A stretch of DNA of 64,000 nt from Evernia prunastri (GCA_003184365.1 NKYR01000104.1:62001-126000); one strand, 5' to 3'; positions 32,531 to 44,626 are shown, counted from the stretch's first letter. Program-made: numbers and translations. The notes: a model not told the origin generated them from the letters alone.

Positions 32531-34385
32531 GGCTGTCGAAGTTGTTTGCGTTGAACAAGGACGGTTAAACAGAAGCTTGCTTCGAAAGTGGTCAGGTGAG
32601 AAAAAAGAAGCAGGAAAGGCTCTGTTGATGCCATCGGAGAATGGTTTATGAGCTTTCTTATAGATCTTCTGTATCGCACGGGATAATTCGACATCGCGAG
32701 GAGGTGGGCCAGCATTGCTTCAGGATGAGGCCGTTGTGGAGGCTTGACTCAGAATACCTCGTTTCACGGACAGAGTAAGGGCTGTACAGGCCACGATCAA
32801 GCCTTCCGAATGACATCGGAGATATCCTGAGACTGTAAGAATGGCACTTTGTGGACAGAAGGAACCAGGATCTGTGTTTCCAATGTCTTGGACGGAGTCA
32901 GCTCAGCAGCACTGTTAGAAGGCACAATTATCAGTCCGTGTCACCAACGTCACGTCCTAAATCATCTCCTGAAACGAGATCACGAACCATGATCGACGGC
33001 TCACGAGGGTGGTGACCTTGACATGGACTCCGAGTAATGCAGCTTTGAGCCACTAGAATCCAACTTGCTTTTGTTGTACATTTATTTCGAGTCCTCGCAA
33101 GGAAGCATCTCTGACGACCAATGTATAGCTAGGCTCCCGATGCCCCACTCGTGAACTCGATGCGCTGATCACCGGTCTGAACTGAGGATGTGTTTGAGGT
33201 TGATCTCAGCTCGTACGCCGTCACTATTTATGGAATCAATTCGGCAGCCCACCTACAGATGCCAACTCGAAAATGACTCAATCCCTGGGAGGATACTCAG
33301 CCGTAAGGGATCGTGGCTCAGCAGCAGATACCAAATGTGCGGGATGAATGTTCGGGGAGCGCACAGTGGAAGGAGTGGTGGGATACATTGATGATTGGTC
33401 CGTGAGTAAACGCCGAGTCATAAACGCCAGACAGATTGCACATTCACTGAATCAGCACTTAAAGTTTTCACGTGTACAAGCAGAACCGCACAACCATACT
33501 CCTTGTGAAAACAAATGGGAAGCAGCGCGTAGCGAAGTCATGGCCGCAGAAAGTTCTGACAAACAACGCTGACTACCTCGTCCACTGGATCCAGCACAGC
33601 CTCGTAATGTAAGCAGTGGATCATACCAAAAGGAAGTTTATTCACTCCGGAGATTTTCTAAGAAAGGCAAGAGTGCCATGAATGAGACATATACGATTAT
33701 TGGGATGCAAAACAGTAGACCTTAGCAGAGTACTATTTTGCCTAGACGTCGCATGAAACATCGTGTTGGCTATCAGATGACAGTCGTAAGTGAGAATACG
33801 ACTAGAATAGAAAAAAATAGAGGCGTTGCAGTCTCTCCAAGAAGTAGAGGAGGTGTGCAGAATGAGAAGCGGGAAGATGTTTGTTGGCGAGAATAGAATA
33901 CAGCGCTAAATTTGTCTCAATACAGCCCTGGAGACGGCAGCCAGGCTGCATGAGCCCCACCCACACCATTTCATAGTTGTCGTGTGCATCATTTCGTGCA
34001 GACTGCAACCCAGGCTGAGCGGATTGTGGGTGGCCCGTGTGTTGCTCCGGAGATTTACCACATTGTCCGTGTCTCAAGAAATCTCCGTCCCGTGGGGGTC
34101 AAAGGAGTTTGAGAGTCCCGCAGGCCCGAGGCCGCGGCCCAGTTCGAAGCAAGAACGCCGCGGCATGGGGGAGTGAATGAACCGTCATCATGATGATGAG
34201 CTCGAAACAACTTAAGAGTCGACTCACAAAATTGCAAAGGCCAAGTCCACCAAATCAAGAGTCCATCTGATTGAGAACCTGCTGTTTCTCGGGCAACTTT
34301 GGTTTCGAGCATCATCACAAAATCATATATAGCGTCCAACTCCTCTCTGAGTTAACCACTTTGGATTTTCCCCAGAGATACCGTC
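32531..34385. other. gene-poor intergenic region
   Basis: About 1.85 kb with only short frames on both strands (for example 33188-33572 plus, 33802-34339 minus), none with recognisable composition. I see no repeat or RNA gene. Confidence 0.4.
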
Positions 34386-35317
34386 ATGGTCGTGATAAAA
34401 CGACAAACCCCCGACAAGCTTCTTGGCTTCGTCATCTCCAACATCCCTAGCTCCACCATCGATCAAGCAATCGCTGATTTCAAGCTTGGTGCTTTCGACG
34501 ACTACAACCCAAGTGTTGAGCTTTCTCTCGACCAGAACCGTTTTATTGGCTCCTCTCCTGAGCAAGTTCGCGACCAGCTAGACTCTGAAGATGTCCGTGA
34601 GCCATTCATCCTGCTGGACGACGAGACCACACAGTCAAGATCTGTGTGGTGGGTGGGTAGATACTTGGATGAAGAGTTGGACAACTCTTCTGCGGACCAG
34701 TGGCGACAGAGCAGCGTAGTGAATGTGTCGAAAGATGAGAGGATATTGCTGAAGGCGCGTCTGGCGACCACTGAGTGAGTTTTCCTCGGTCATCTAATTT
34801 CTCAGCTCACTCTTCCTTTTCCTTTGCCTGTCGTTATATCGCAATGACCGCATGTGCTTTTACCCTTTTCCTTTTCTCACGACACACATACCTGCAAAAA
34901 GGCCAGGGCCACAGCACGTTAACCAATCTTCTTCCATCCAGAGCTCCCAACTTCCAAGTCAACGACTCCATCGGCAACACCGACATCTTCGACGCCCTCC
35001 GCTATCCGTACGACCCTCACGGACCGCAAGTACCGTACTCCGTCTTCGACTGGGAGCACGATCCTCCGTTACCGCCGCCAGCCTACATAGTGGCCACGCC
35101 AGACGAATACGAGAAAAGCGGCGAGCCCGAAGACACGCAAAAGATTCACATGCCAGCTGGAGCATCGCCGGCGGAGGTGGTCAGACTCAAAGAAGACGTT
35201 GCCAGGGTAAACAAATTGCAGAGTGAATGGACCGTTGCAGCGACGAAGCCTCGCAGCGAGGAGGGATATCCGAAGGGAAGTTTATTGTTTAGTCAGAAAT
35301 GGGCTCTGAAAAGTTGA
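34386..35317 (+). CDS. hypothetical two-exon fungal protein (254 aa)
   Basis: Exon 1 (34386-34774) starts MVVIKRQTPDKLLGFVISNI and contains REPFILLDDETTQ and SVWWVGRYLDEE. Exon 2 (34942-35317) gives APNFQVNDSIGNTDIFDALR and a proline-rich motif VFDWEHDPPLPPPAY, then a charged C-terminus. Intron 34775-34941 uses GTGAGT and CATCCAG with a GTTAACC branch. An acceptor 27 nt upstream (ACAG at 34911-34914) also keeps frame and would add nine residues. Without splicing, exon 1 ends at a stop at 34778 and exon 2 would need a Met at 34775 in another frame, which begins inside the donor. I do not recognise the family; the exon order resembles a conserved fungal protein recalled only vaguely. Confidence 0.5.
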
Positions 35318-35968
35318 AAGCGTAAATCATTGTAGCAGGTATCACACATAGAGGGCGAACAGTCCGAAGAAAATTGTTGGAGTCTGTTCACAGTTCAGAA
35401 GTGTTACTTCGCAAAAATTTGACAATTGTTTGGGATCGACATTTTTACCGAGGGACCTGATCTCGATGCCTTTCATTATGTTTCCTCATACCCCGTTGAT
35501 CCAAAGCACGATGTTTTTCTGGTTGATACCCACCAAAATTTAGGGGATTACTATAAATGTTTTTGAAAGCAAAATTACGGCTAGTGCTCTAGCCGTAATT
35601 ATCGCTAGCGGGGATTGAGAAAGTGTTTACATAAGGTACCTAGATACCTTAAGGTACTTACACTATCGCCTGAGCCACTCAAAAGCGGCTCCGGGCTCCT
35701 GCGCCAAGACGCCGAAAGGCAGCAATGCATGAGTAAGACGAGGCTGGCAGGATTGACGTCCGCTGAAGCTCAGATATGTGAGCATCTTTGTGGAAGCAAT
35801 GAGAGCTAAACAGCGGAACCCTGGCAGGTTGGCATTCGGTACCTCACTAAATTGAGACGGACTGACATCTAAACCTGCGTTTTACTCCTAGGTGCCCACT
35901 AGAAGTCCTAGACCCTTATTCCACGCAACGCCGGCGGCGCCATTCCAAACTCTATCCCTGCTTAGACC
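35318..35968. other. intergenic with palindromes
   Basis: Between the hypothetical gene and the HET gene. It contains the palindrome cluster at 35573-35660 listed separately. No coding signal. Confidence 0.4.
35573..35600. repeat. perfect 12-bp inverted repeat (hairpin), part of a palindrome cluster
   Basis: AATTACGGCTAG and CTAGCCGTAATT face each other across a 4-nt loop (TGCT). Just downstream (35633-35660) are AAGGTA...TACCTT and the self-complementary TACCTTAAGGTA. The cluster lies between two genes. It could be a relic of a small inverted-repeat element or a cruciform or terminator-like structure. Confidence 0.6.
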
Positions 35969-37558
35969 ATGCGTCTCCTACACACCCCCACCATCAAGCT
36001 CTACGAGTTCTCCGACGATGAAATCCCAGATTATGCCATCCTCTCTCATACCTGGGGCAAGGAGGAAATCTCCCTCCATGACCTACAGGAAATGGAAGCA
36101 TCAGAGCTGGACGGGTTGGAAGGCTACTCCAAGATTCAAGATTGCTGTGCACTAGCATTTTGGGAAGGATATTCATACGTCTGGATAGACACTTGCTGCA
36201 TCGACAAGACTAGCAGTGCGGAACTGTCTGAAGCGATCAACTCCATGTACCGGTGGTACCAGGATGCACAGATCTGCTATGCCTACCTCGCCGATGTCTG
36301 TACTGGCGACAAAGGCTGGTGGAGCGACGACATGCATCTGGAATTTCGGGAGAGTAGATGGTTCACTAGAGGATGGACCTTACAAGAGCTCTTGGCACCT
36401 AAGAATCTGGCGTTCTACGACAAGGACTGGCTGAAATTGGGGTCGAAGATGACCCTCAATATTCAAATATCGGTCGCCACTGATATCCAGTATGATCACC
36501 TATTTGACACAAGCCCCGCGAGCGTAGCGCAGAAGATGTCCTGGGCTTCTGGCAGGAAGACGACTCGAGTGGAAGACATAGCTTATAGCTTAATGGGTAT
36601 ATTCGACGTGAACATGCCTTTGATCTATGGTGAAGGGAAAAAGGCCTTCATGAGGCTTCAGCATGAAATTGTGAAGATGTCGGATGATGAATCCATTTTT
36701 GCCTGGAGCGACAGCGACCTTGTCCACAGCGGCATTTTCGCACAGTCGCCGAACGCCTTTGCTCGTTCGGGGAGCGTACTCCAGATCACGGAAGGTCATG
36801 AACTTTATGTACGCAGAGCCCCGTGCATAGTGACCAACAGGGGTCTAGCCATCGAGATTCGCACCAGTGTAGAGAGTCCGGTGACATCCAGCTCAGGCCC
36901 GCCAACTTCATTCATACAGCTCAATTGCCTAGAAAACACAAAGTCGGCTATCAACACCCAACAGGTCCTTGCAATTGAGGTGGAGAGAATATCAACGAAT
37001 GAATGTGTCAGATCTTCGCCCTGCCTGTTCCAGCTGCCAACGAAGGAGATGGGCTTATATCCCCTGACATTAATGTACATTCGACCCGTCTATATCCTTA
37101 GAAACCCTCACGAACAGAAGCTGTCGTTCGGCATTGATATCTCATCGCTGTCGGAGCGTGGATTTTCGATCGTGGGAACATATGATTGTCGGGATCAGCG
37201 GGATGAGCACTTTTGGGTTGGGTCGCAGATTAGGAAATGTTGGAGGATTACGCTTGAGAGGGATCAAAGCTTTGTAGCACTATTGTTGAGATCTACTCTT
37301 CAAGTTGATCGGGACTTGTTAGGAGTCATCCTGGATGCAACTAATAGTGTCCCAAATGTAAGTCTCACGCTGTCAAACCATCATCACTTCCACCGGGAAA
37401 TGGACAAGTACGCTCAGAGATACCATCTCCCTAAACCGGGACCATCTCAAGTTTTTAAGACGCTCGATAACAGCCGTCGGGTGTCTGTGGCCTTGAGAAA
37501 GACATTTGGGCTCACTTGGGAAGGGTCGTATTTTGTGGATTTCACTTGGGAATTGTGA
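35969..37558 (+). CDS. HET-domain protein (heterokaryon incompatibility type), 529 aa
   Basis: A single intact exon. It starts MRLLHTPTIKLYEFSDDEIP and continues with the HET core: YAILSHTWG (about residues 22-30), GYSKIQDCCALA, YVWIDTCCIDKTSSAELSEA, NSMYRWYQDAQICYAYLADV and RGWTLQELLAPK. The block usually found after HET in this subgroup follows (EDIAYSLMGIFDVNMPLIYG then EGKKAFMRLQHEI). The C-terminal 270 residues are divergent and show no NACHT or repeat domain. HET-domain proteins trigger cell death on nonself contact in several model fungi. This one is of the short HET-only type seen in large, variable families. No nonsense or frameshift is present. Confidence 0.88.
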   Translation: MRLLHTPTIKLYEFSDDEIPDYAILSHTWGKEEISLHDLQEMEASELDGLEGYSKIQDCCALAFWEGYSYVWIDTCCIDKTSSAELSEAINSMYRWYQDAQICYAYLADVCTGDKGWWSDDMHLEFRESRWFTRGWTLQELLAPKNLAFYDKDWLKLGSKMTLNIQISVATDIQYDHLFDTSPASVAQKMSWASGRKTTRVEDIAYSLMGIFDVNMPLIYGEGKKAFMRLQHEIVKMSDDESIFAWSDSDLVHSGIFAQSPNAFARSGSVLQITEGHELYVRRAPCIVTNRGLAIEIRTSVESPVTSSSGPPTSFIQLNCLENTKSAINTQQVLAIEVERISTNECVRSSPCLFQLPTKEMGLYPLTLMYIRPVYILRNPHEQKLSFGIDISSLSERGFSIVGTYDCRDQRDEHFWVGSQIRKCWRITLERDQSFVALLLRSTLQVDRDLLGVILDATNSVPNVSLTLSNHHHFHREMDKYAQRYHLPKPGPSQVFKTLDNSRRVSVALRKTFGLTWEGSYFVDFTWEL

Positions 37559-39814
37559 AGGCTATCGAGGAAAGGATAGGTTCCCAATCGACGAAATGAC
37601 GGAGCACATAAGGACCGAGCCCATCAAGGAATAGATGGAGCCCAACGAGAAAAGGGTAATCCCAACAATGACAGGATGAAGTCCTTCGAACATGGACCAA
37701 CTGCGGAAGGTGCAATCGAAGCTCAGAGACCTCGTGGAACAACCGATTGATACGCTGCGTCTTTCAGGAATCTTGAGTCTCAACGTCCACTGGATTCAAC
37801 ACGGAGGCAGCAAAGTCAGCGAAGAGAAGGATATCAGCCGCCATGTACAAGAAGGTGAGCCGACAATTTTGACATCGTAATATGCTTGTCCAAGTCTGAA
37901 AGAGCGAGCAGCCGTCGAGTAACCAACTTCATGGAAACCGGGTCTATTTTCCTCCTAACCTGAGCAGTACAGCTTGTGTACTTGAGTGACAGGAAGCTTC
38001 AAGGCATCACTCCGCGCCGTGTGAACTCCGTACCGATCACACCAAACATTTAATCGCTAAGGGCAATCTTGGCAGCGCCGGTACGCGTCGATAGCATTTG
38101 CACCTCGCTGTTATCGTGAAACACACCTGAACGATATTGTTGACTAGACCTATCCTGATGGCACACCAGTGCAAATAAGTCGTCAATCCTGACCACTACA
38201 GCACGCAGTCGCAAGACATTCCCCCGCATCACCCAGATGATCTTCGCAAACGCTCCATGCCCCCTCCATACAATCAACCAATCTTCTTTGTTCAGCCAAC
38301 GCACGCATTCAAGGTCAATGTATTAATCAAAGGCACACACAGCGAGCAATGATCCTGTATTCTTAGCTTACAAGCCGTGCGGAAACCAAACAATTCATAC
38401 TACACACCATCAGCTCGCCCATCTTCTCTCCGGTCGAGACAAACATTCTACAAATCGTTTGTTACACAGACATCGCGAGAGCAACAACCGTACCGTCTCA
38501 GGCTATCAAGCCAACCTGAAATGGCTCTTCCTAAAAACTCAAAAAGAAGGCTTGATGTTGGCTGCGTACACATGTACCTCCCCCTCCCTTCCTCCCCGCC
38601 CTCCCATGCCCCGCATCCGGGCCCAATTTCCGTCTTGAGCGCAGGCTTGAGCCTAGATGCTTGGACCGGCGCTGTGCCTGCTACTGCAAAATGCACCACT
38701 CGATCTCCTCTCCCCACCGTGTCCCTCTCTCACGTGCACACACACGCACACCCATGCACCCCTCCCCCGTTCTCTGCTCGTACCGTACCTTCCAAACAAA
38801 TAAACGAACAAACAAACAGAGAGGGGCCAGCCCAGCCAAGACCCAAACGGCCACACGCAGAAATGTAAGTAAGCAAAAGCTAAAATCACAAGCTCCTTTA
38901 TCGGGGTACTGTCACGGGCTCGGATATCTGCGGCGGTTCCTCTAGCCATCTACCCATCCATTCATCCACTCACCCATCCCTCTATCCATCATACCCATGC
39001 CGTCGAATCTGAAATGGGACCCGGCCATCGGGCCTGGATATCAGGTGAGCGAAAGGCGCAAGCAACCCTGACGCGCAGCGACGAACAGTCTCGCGGAAAC
39101 GAGCTATCCGTCCATACACAAAAACGCATGCAATTCCTCGTGGAGATGGCGCGGCAATTTGTTTTGTCATAGCCGTTTTCCAAAGCGGGATTAACGCACT
39201 GTTCCAATTCATCGTGGATCTACTTGCTTACACTATTAATGTTATTACGGATTGTGATGATCTTTTCTGTGGCAGTGCATAGGAGACACATGAGGTGGGT
39301 TCCTCGTTTGCGGTTGTTGGGCATGTCAGACAAGTAAACAAGACAAGTAGGCAAGCAAGACAAGCAAAACAAGCAGCGCCGCGGGATTGAAGGGAGGGAG
39401 TGAAGTATGTATTAGTTACTAACAGTGTCCACATCGAATCGCACCGCACGCATCTAGCAACTTAGATATTAGAGTCGGAAAAAACAGACATAATAAATCA
39501 TCAAAAAAACAAAACCATAAAAACATCAAGATCGAGTCGAGTCGAGTCGCACACGCCGCAAAAGTGGAGTTGGGTATCATTGATCCGTCCGTTCCGTCGC
39601 TTTTCCGTACCCCACGTACGCTGTCTACTAAATTCCCAATTCCCATTCCCAGTCCCATTGGAGCTTGAAAATTCCCATTCATTACGCCGTGCCTTGCCGT
39701 GCGCAGTGCGGGTGATCGTCCGTCGTTCGTGATTTGTCGTGTCTTCGTTGTCGTTATCATTAGGGTCGTTATAGTCGTAGCCGTCGTCGTGATTCGAGTC
39801 ATGCACGCCTGTCA
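37559..39814. other. gene-poor intergenic region
   Basis: Only short frames of biased composition. A CA/CCC-rich stretch lies at 38560-38830 and repeated CAAGACAAGCAA-type sequence near 39330-39380. Nothing is supported as a gene. Confidence 0.4.
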
Positions 39815-40210
39815 TCAATGTCTCCTCCTCGCCTCCTCCCTCCTCACAAGCTCCTTCATAATCTTCTCAAATTCCCTGGCATCTATCTCGCGCGTCAGCA
39901 AAACAAAATCCAAACCATCTTACACATGACACAATTTTCTTTTTTCGGAAGACGTGGACGTGAGATCGCGTACCGTTTGAGTGGATGAAGGTCAACTCGT
40001 GCGTGCCCTCGGGCGTCCGCTGCGGGTTGTACTCGTCGGTGAAGACGTAGCGCTGCAGGTCCGCGATGTGCACCACGCGGGAACCGCCGTCGCGCCGCAT
40101 CCACGTCGGCGAGAGGATCTGGTGCGTGATGAAGGCGGTCCAGATGGGCTTTCTGTTTTATATGATCGCACAAGTCAGCACCGGGGCTGTAGGGAAACGG
40201 GGGTGGCAGC

Positions 40211-40247
<37 letters not shown>

Positions 40248-41935
40248 GCCTTTTTACCTTTTTAGGGGGCCTGTTTGCACGGACGCTTGGAGTCGGATGA
40301 CGCCCGTGTCCTTTTCCTGGAATAGTCTGAGGGCGTGCTCGTAGTGGTCGTCGACGATACGTCTGCGTGGCGTAAGTCTCCAATCAAACAAGGTGTAGGC
40401 GGGCACCGACCCTCCAAATAGCTCTTTTTCCTTGTGTAAATCATGATCTCGGATTTTGTCGACGGGTGTCTTCAAGTCTTCGGACCTTAGAGCAAGAAAA
40501 GCGCAGAAGAATAGAACCATGTCTTAATGGGTTCGTTAATTTAGCTGGACCATATCATCTAGGGGGGTCTCGAACTCACGTTCGTAGTTGGAAAATTTGA
40601 GACATGCCCAAAGCTCACCCACAATTACATCATAGAATTTCAGAAAAGGGCCGATCCTAGATACTTCGAGTGACACCAAAGGCAAGACGGCATCCTTTGA
40701 CGAGCGAGCGGGACGTATCGTACGGCATAAGAATCTAGCTCTACAATCGTGTGATCGCTGATACAGTCGTACAAGGAGATCACCATTCTCAAATGGCCTA
40801 GACAATCAGCATGATGATCGACTTGCTGTAGTCTGGTCCACTTACTGCTCGAGTAATTTGTTATAACCTTGATCCTCGAGCCTCGTGCTAGAGCCTGGCA
40901 TAGGGGACGCTAAAAATATGGACCTAAGTTGCAGTGAGAAGGTAGGTAGGTAACGACTGACACTGGCAACACATACGACTGACCAGCGCCCTCTAACAAG
41001 GTTGAAGGTCGGTGTTGATGGAACACTTCCGGTAGCCAATGGCTGCTGAGGACAGAGTTGAGGTTCGAAGACTGAGTGGAGAAACTGTTAGAGCTTGATG
41101 AGCCAGGAATGTCAGGGGCAGGCGGAGGTCGAGGGGCGCCGCCTCTCGGGTATTCGTCTTCCCTATCCGGATAACGATAGTTGCCTCGTTCTTCTCCGCG
41201 TGGGTACGGGTACGGCTCCGGTCGTGGCGGCGGCGGTATGTGCTCGTCTCGGGGCCTTCTCCTTTCGAATGAAGGTAGTCTAGGTACAACTACGGAAGGT
41301 CAGTGCCTGAGATCATCCCACAATAGGACTACTGACCTGGACCATCGAGATCAATTCCGTCGATAGCTCCCACGAGACTATTATCATGTTGTTCGTCCAA
41401 CAGTCTCTCGATCTTGACGATCAATTCCTCAAAATAGTCGGGGTCGCGTGGCGAGCTGGGATATTATCAGTGTAACGCTCGACGAATGTTTCAGAGTGGA
41501 ATACATCTACCCTTCGGTCAGTGTGCATGATAATTCTTCCAGGACGATACAGTAGATTTCCAAACGGCGTTGTAGAGGATTACCGCTCTGCCTGCGGAAG
41601 AAGCTACACAGTTCTTGCCACACGTAGCCGTATTCCGCGTTGGGCACGACGGAGACCCTGGCCAAGCCTCCGAAGAGTCTTCTCACATCATCGAATGTGT
41701 AGTTCAAGCTGTCTTTCACCGTGAGGAGATCCCTTGAAATGAGAGGGTAACGTCGATATGGGATTTCGTCGCTGATCTTCCTATCGAGATCCCGCAAGGC
41801 TGAACTGGTGGAGAGGCACTCGGACATTAGTGCGGCGATTTCGGGTGACTGATCATCCACCCGGACCAGAAATTTATCCAGAGCCGCAGAGATGTCTTGC
41901 GCTCTCTCGGCCACCGCTATGAGTGACGGCACCAT
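39815..41935 (-). CDS. conserved fungal protein of unknown function, nine exons (531 aa)
   Basis: Nine exons joined by eight short introns: 41456-41510, 41290-41336, 40910-40983, 40798-40845, 40523-40579, 40363-40410, 40153-40257 and 39883-39973. Every phase agrees and the model ends at a stop at 39815. The start at 41935 (MVPSLIAVAERAQDISAALD) begins an all-helical N-terminus of about 145 residues. A Pro/Arg/Tyr-rich disordered linker follows. The C-terminal half is folded: PFENGDLLVRLYQRSHDC, NYEHMVLFFCAFLALRSED, DDHYEHALRLFQEKDTG, KPIWTAFITHQILSP, LQRYVFTDEYNP, and ends DAREFEKIMKELVRREEARR. I recall such proteins in Dothideomycetes without a named domain. One intron (40363-40410, 48 nt, GTCGGT donor) leaves the frame open if retained, so it is the least certain. 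Intron 40153-40257 holds a TGTC microsatellite. Confidence 0.7.
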
Positions 41936-42954
41936 CTCTTCTTCTTCTTCAAAGTCGCAGGTGTTTCTCTGCACTGGTAGAGCAAGATCTTATCAAAGTC
42001 CTTTTTCGCATTATTCATCATCTGTCCGCACGGCGTGATCATTACGTGGGATAATGTCCGAGGTGTAAGATTTCGAAGAGGTAGGTTCTTATTCTTATTC
42101 TTATGATTATTTTATGATGGAGATTATTATTACTGTCGCACGAAACGCAGATTGACGTGTCCAACTTATCCGAAAGCGCGGCAGACGAGGAAAGCCAATT
42201 GAAAAAGGAGCCGCCTGCTTTTCTTGCATGGGTATAGAAGTACACATATTATAGTACTCAGTAGCAGAAGGATCTCGGCCATTGCAAGAGAGGCAAGGCA
42301 CTTCTTGTTAGTGTTGCCTTGAAAGGATATTTTTTCCTTTCCTTTGTCTTCCTTTCTATGGTGTCCGTTCTTGCAGGAGATCATTTCGAAAATGACTGGG
42401 GGGATTTCAATCGCGCCTGACTAGCGGCGTTGAAAAACGATGAACGTGCAGCTTTTCTTCCCTGCAGCTCGAGGGCACCGTTGGTCGAGGATAAAGTCAG
42501 CTGCAGTCCTTTGGTGCACCGCTGCATCTGTAAATTGCAGAGTGCATAAACTATCTTCTTAGCAGGAGTTAGTACGGTGGAGAAAGATGCGGATATCGCC
42601 CCGGCGTTTAATAATCAAGCAGCAAGGATGGGAGCTAATCGTAGCAAAGGTACTGTTGTGAGCGAAAGCGAATAATAGGACTACGACTAGGCACGGAAAG
42701 AACGACGTGAGAAGGAGGATACGATCCAACTGAGTGCTTCACACAACAAGTAGGCAGACATCTCACCGAGTTGCACTGCGTTGCCACGAGGGCAGGGCGG
42801 TGCGACGGAGGCAAGTAAGTGGTCGTTACTCTACTCGTCGTTCGTTGGTTGGTTAGTGGTTGCTATGTAGATTGCATTGCAGTGATGGCAGCGGCAGGCA
42901 GGAGCTGAGCCTACAGCGGCTTCAACTCGTCGGGCATGATTCGATGGCGTGCTT
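41936..42954. other. intergenic
   Basis: Upstream of the nine-exon gene. It contains short ATTCTT/TTATTATT runs near 42085-42135 and no supported gene. Confidence 0.4.
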
Positions 42955-43074
42955 TATAGCACAGCATAGCGTAACATAGCACAGCATAGCATAGCATTGT
43001 ATAGCATAGCACAGCGTAACACAGCATAGCATAACATAGCATAGCATGGCATAGCATAGCATGGCATAGCATAG
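42955..43074. repeat. pentanucleotide minisatellite (ATAGC)n
   Basis: About 24 units of a 5-bp motif (ATAGC with ACAGC, GTAAC and ATGGC variants) run without interruption. The array lies about 410 bp beyond the 3' end of NHP6. Confidence 0.9.
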
Positions 43075-43483
43075 GAAGATACAAGGTTGGAGCTTGGAGG
43101 TGAGAAGATGGTTTGCTATGGGGGGAAAAGGATGAGATTGCAAGCTATTGTACAAAATGCACCGGTTCTACGTTCCACGCCCCCCTTCAGCAAAGCGTGC
43201 CGTGCATCAACCATCATTTTTAGAGCAGTGATGTATGATAGCGACTTCCCAGCCAGGGGTATCTAGGATAGAAAAATACCATGAACCACCACCCCCTTCT
43301 CACGCAAAGAAAAAGCCCCGATCCGTCACCTTGCACGCTTGCTCCGAGCCGGGCAAGCAAAAGCCAGATATCTGATGTCGTGATGAAGTTGCAAGGAACA
43401 TGTAGGCGCGCATGCTTTGACGTTGTGGAGGCGAAGATTGGCTGCTCCAAAGCGCTGGGCGTCAGAGGTGACTGGGTCGCAGT

Positions 43484-43984
43484 CTACTCCTCGTCCTCTT
43501 CCTCGTCGTTGGCCTGTACAAACTCGCGTTAGCAAGATCTCTGGGTTGAAAATGTAGGTAGCAATGTACTCACATTGTAGCTGGCTTTCTCGTCTTCGTA
43601 GCGTTTCTTGTCCGTCGCGGCTTTGGCCTCATACGGCTCACGCTGCTTGGTGTTGAGTGCCTTCCATCGCTCACCGAGGACCTTGCCGACTTGGCCTGAG
43701 ACACGGGAGAGTGGTTAGCAGAGCGTTCGTGGCAGGCAGCCTTCAGAGAAGCATACCAAAGGAGATTCCGGGATTCTCTTCCCTCACGTTGTCACGCTGC
43801 TCATTGGCGAAGAACATGTAGGCAGACAGGCCACGCTTGGGGGCATTGGGGTCTGGAAGATGGTTTGGTCAGCCGGGATTCATTGGAAGGTGGCGAGGTA
43901 GGGAGGGGGCTTACCCTTCTTCTTCTTGCCTCCATCAGCGACGGCCTTGGCCTTGGTCTTGCGGGTTGCCTTCTCCTTGGGCAT
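43484..43984 (-). CDS. NHP6: HMG-box chromatin protein Nhp6 (105 aa)
   Basis: Four exons: 43915-43984, 43757-43852, 43574-43695 and 43484-43513. Introns 43853-43914, 43696-43756 and 43514-43573 each keep frame. The Lys-rich N-terminus (MPKEKATRKTKAKAVADGGK) is followed by one HMG box from DPNAPKRGLSAYMFFANEQR through REENPGISFGQVGKVLGERW to KALNTKQREPYEAKA, then a short acidic end EEEDEE. Nhp6-type proteins bind and bend DNA without sequence specificity and help FACT act on nucleosomes. Length and single-box layout are normal for the family. Confidence 0.93.
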
Positions 43985-44626
43985 GATGATGGAACTGATG
44001 GATACACGCGTCAGCAAACGCGTCAATCAGATAGAAGAAGCTGCTCTGGCAACTAATTGGCCGAGAGAATGAGACGCAGGTGTTGGGGTTGCTGTGAGAG
44101 TAGTGGGGGGTGTTGTTGCGCTCTTCAAGAACAGCCGCTGACGAGAAGGATGGACCATGAGGAAGTTTGATTTGATGCGCCAATGGGAAGCTCACCTGAT
44201 TGAGTGTTGTGGTGTCTGTAGAGTGAAGAGTGTGGTGGATCTGTGGTCGTAGGTAATGTCAGATCAATGACTTGGTCGTGAAGAGCGACGACGACCATCG
44301 TCAAGCGTTCAGAGTGAGCGCCAGCGAAGATCGCGACAGGATCAAAACAAGGGCAAATCTCGCGATTTTGGTATGAAGAAAAAGGTGGGGTGAGATGGGC
44401 TGTGAAGAGTGAGGAGGATATGTTAGTGATGGTACTTACGGAGAAGCGCAGTACTATTGAGTACTATGTATGAGGTACACGGCGGATTTTTGGTGGAGTG
44501 ATTTTTGGTGAGAGAAGTTGGGTGAGGGATTTTTGGGTGAGGAATTTGTATGAGAGGATTTTTGGGGGGGAAGGGAAAGAGAGTGGGCACTCAAATAGTA
44601 GGTAGGGCGCAATTTTGGCTGAGGGG
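43985..44626. other. NHP6 upstream region
   Basis: It contains the NHP6 promoter and leader. AG-rich GGTGAGxGATTTTTGG-type repeats occur at 44485-44575. No gene is seen. Confidence 0.4.
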
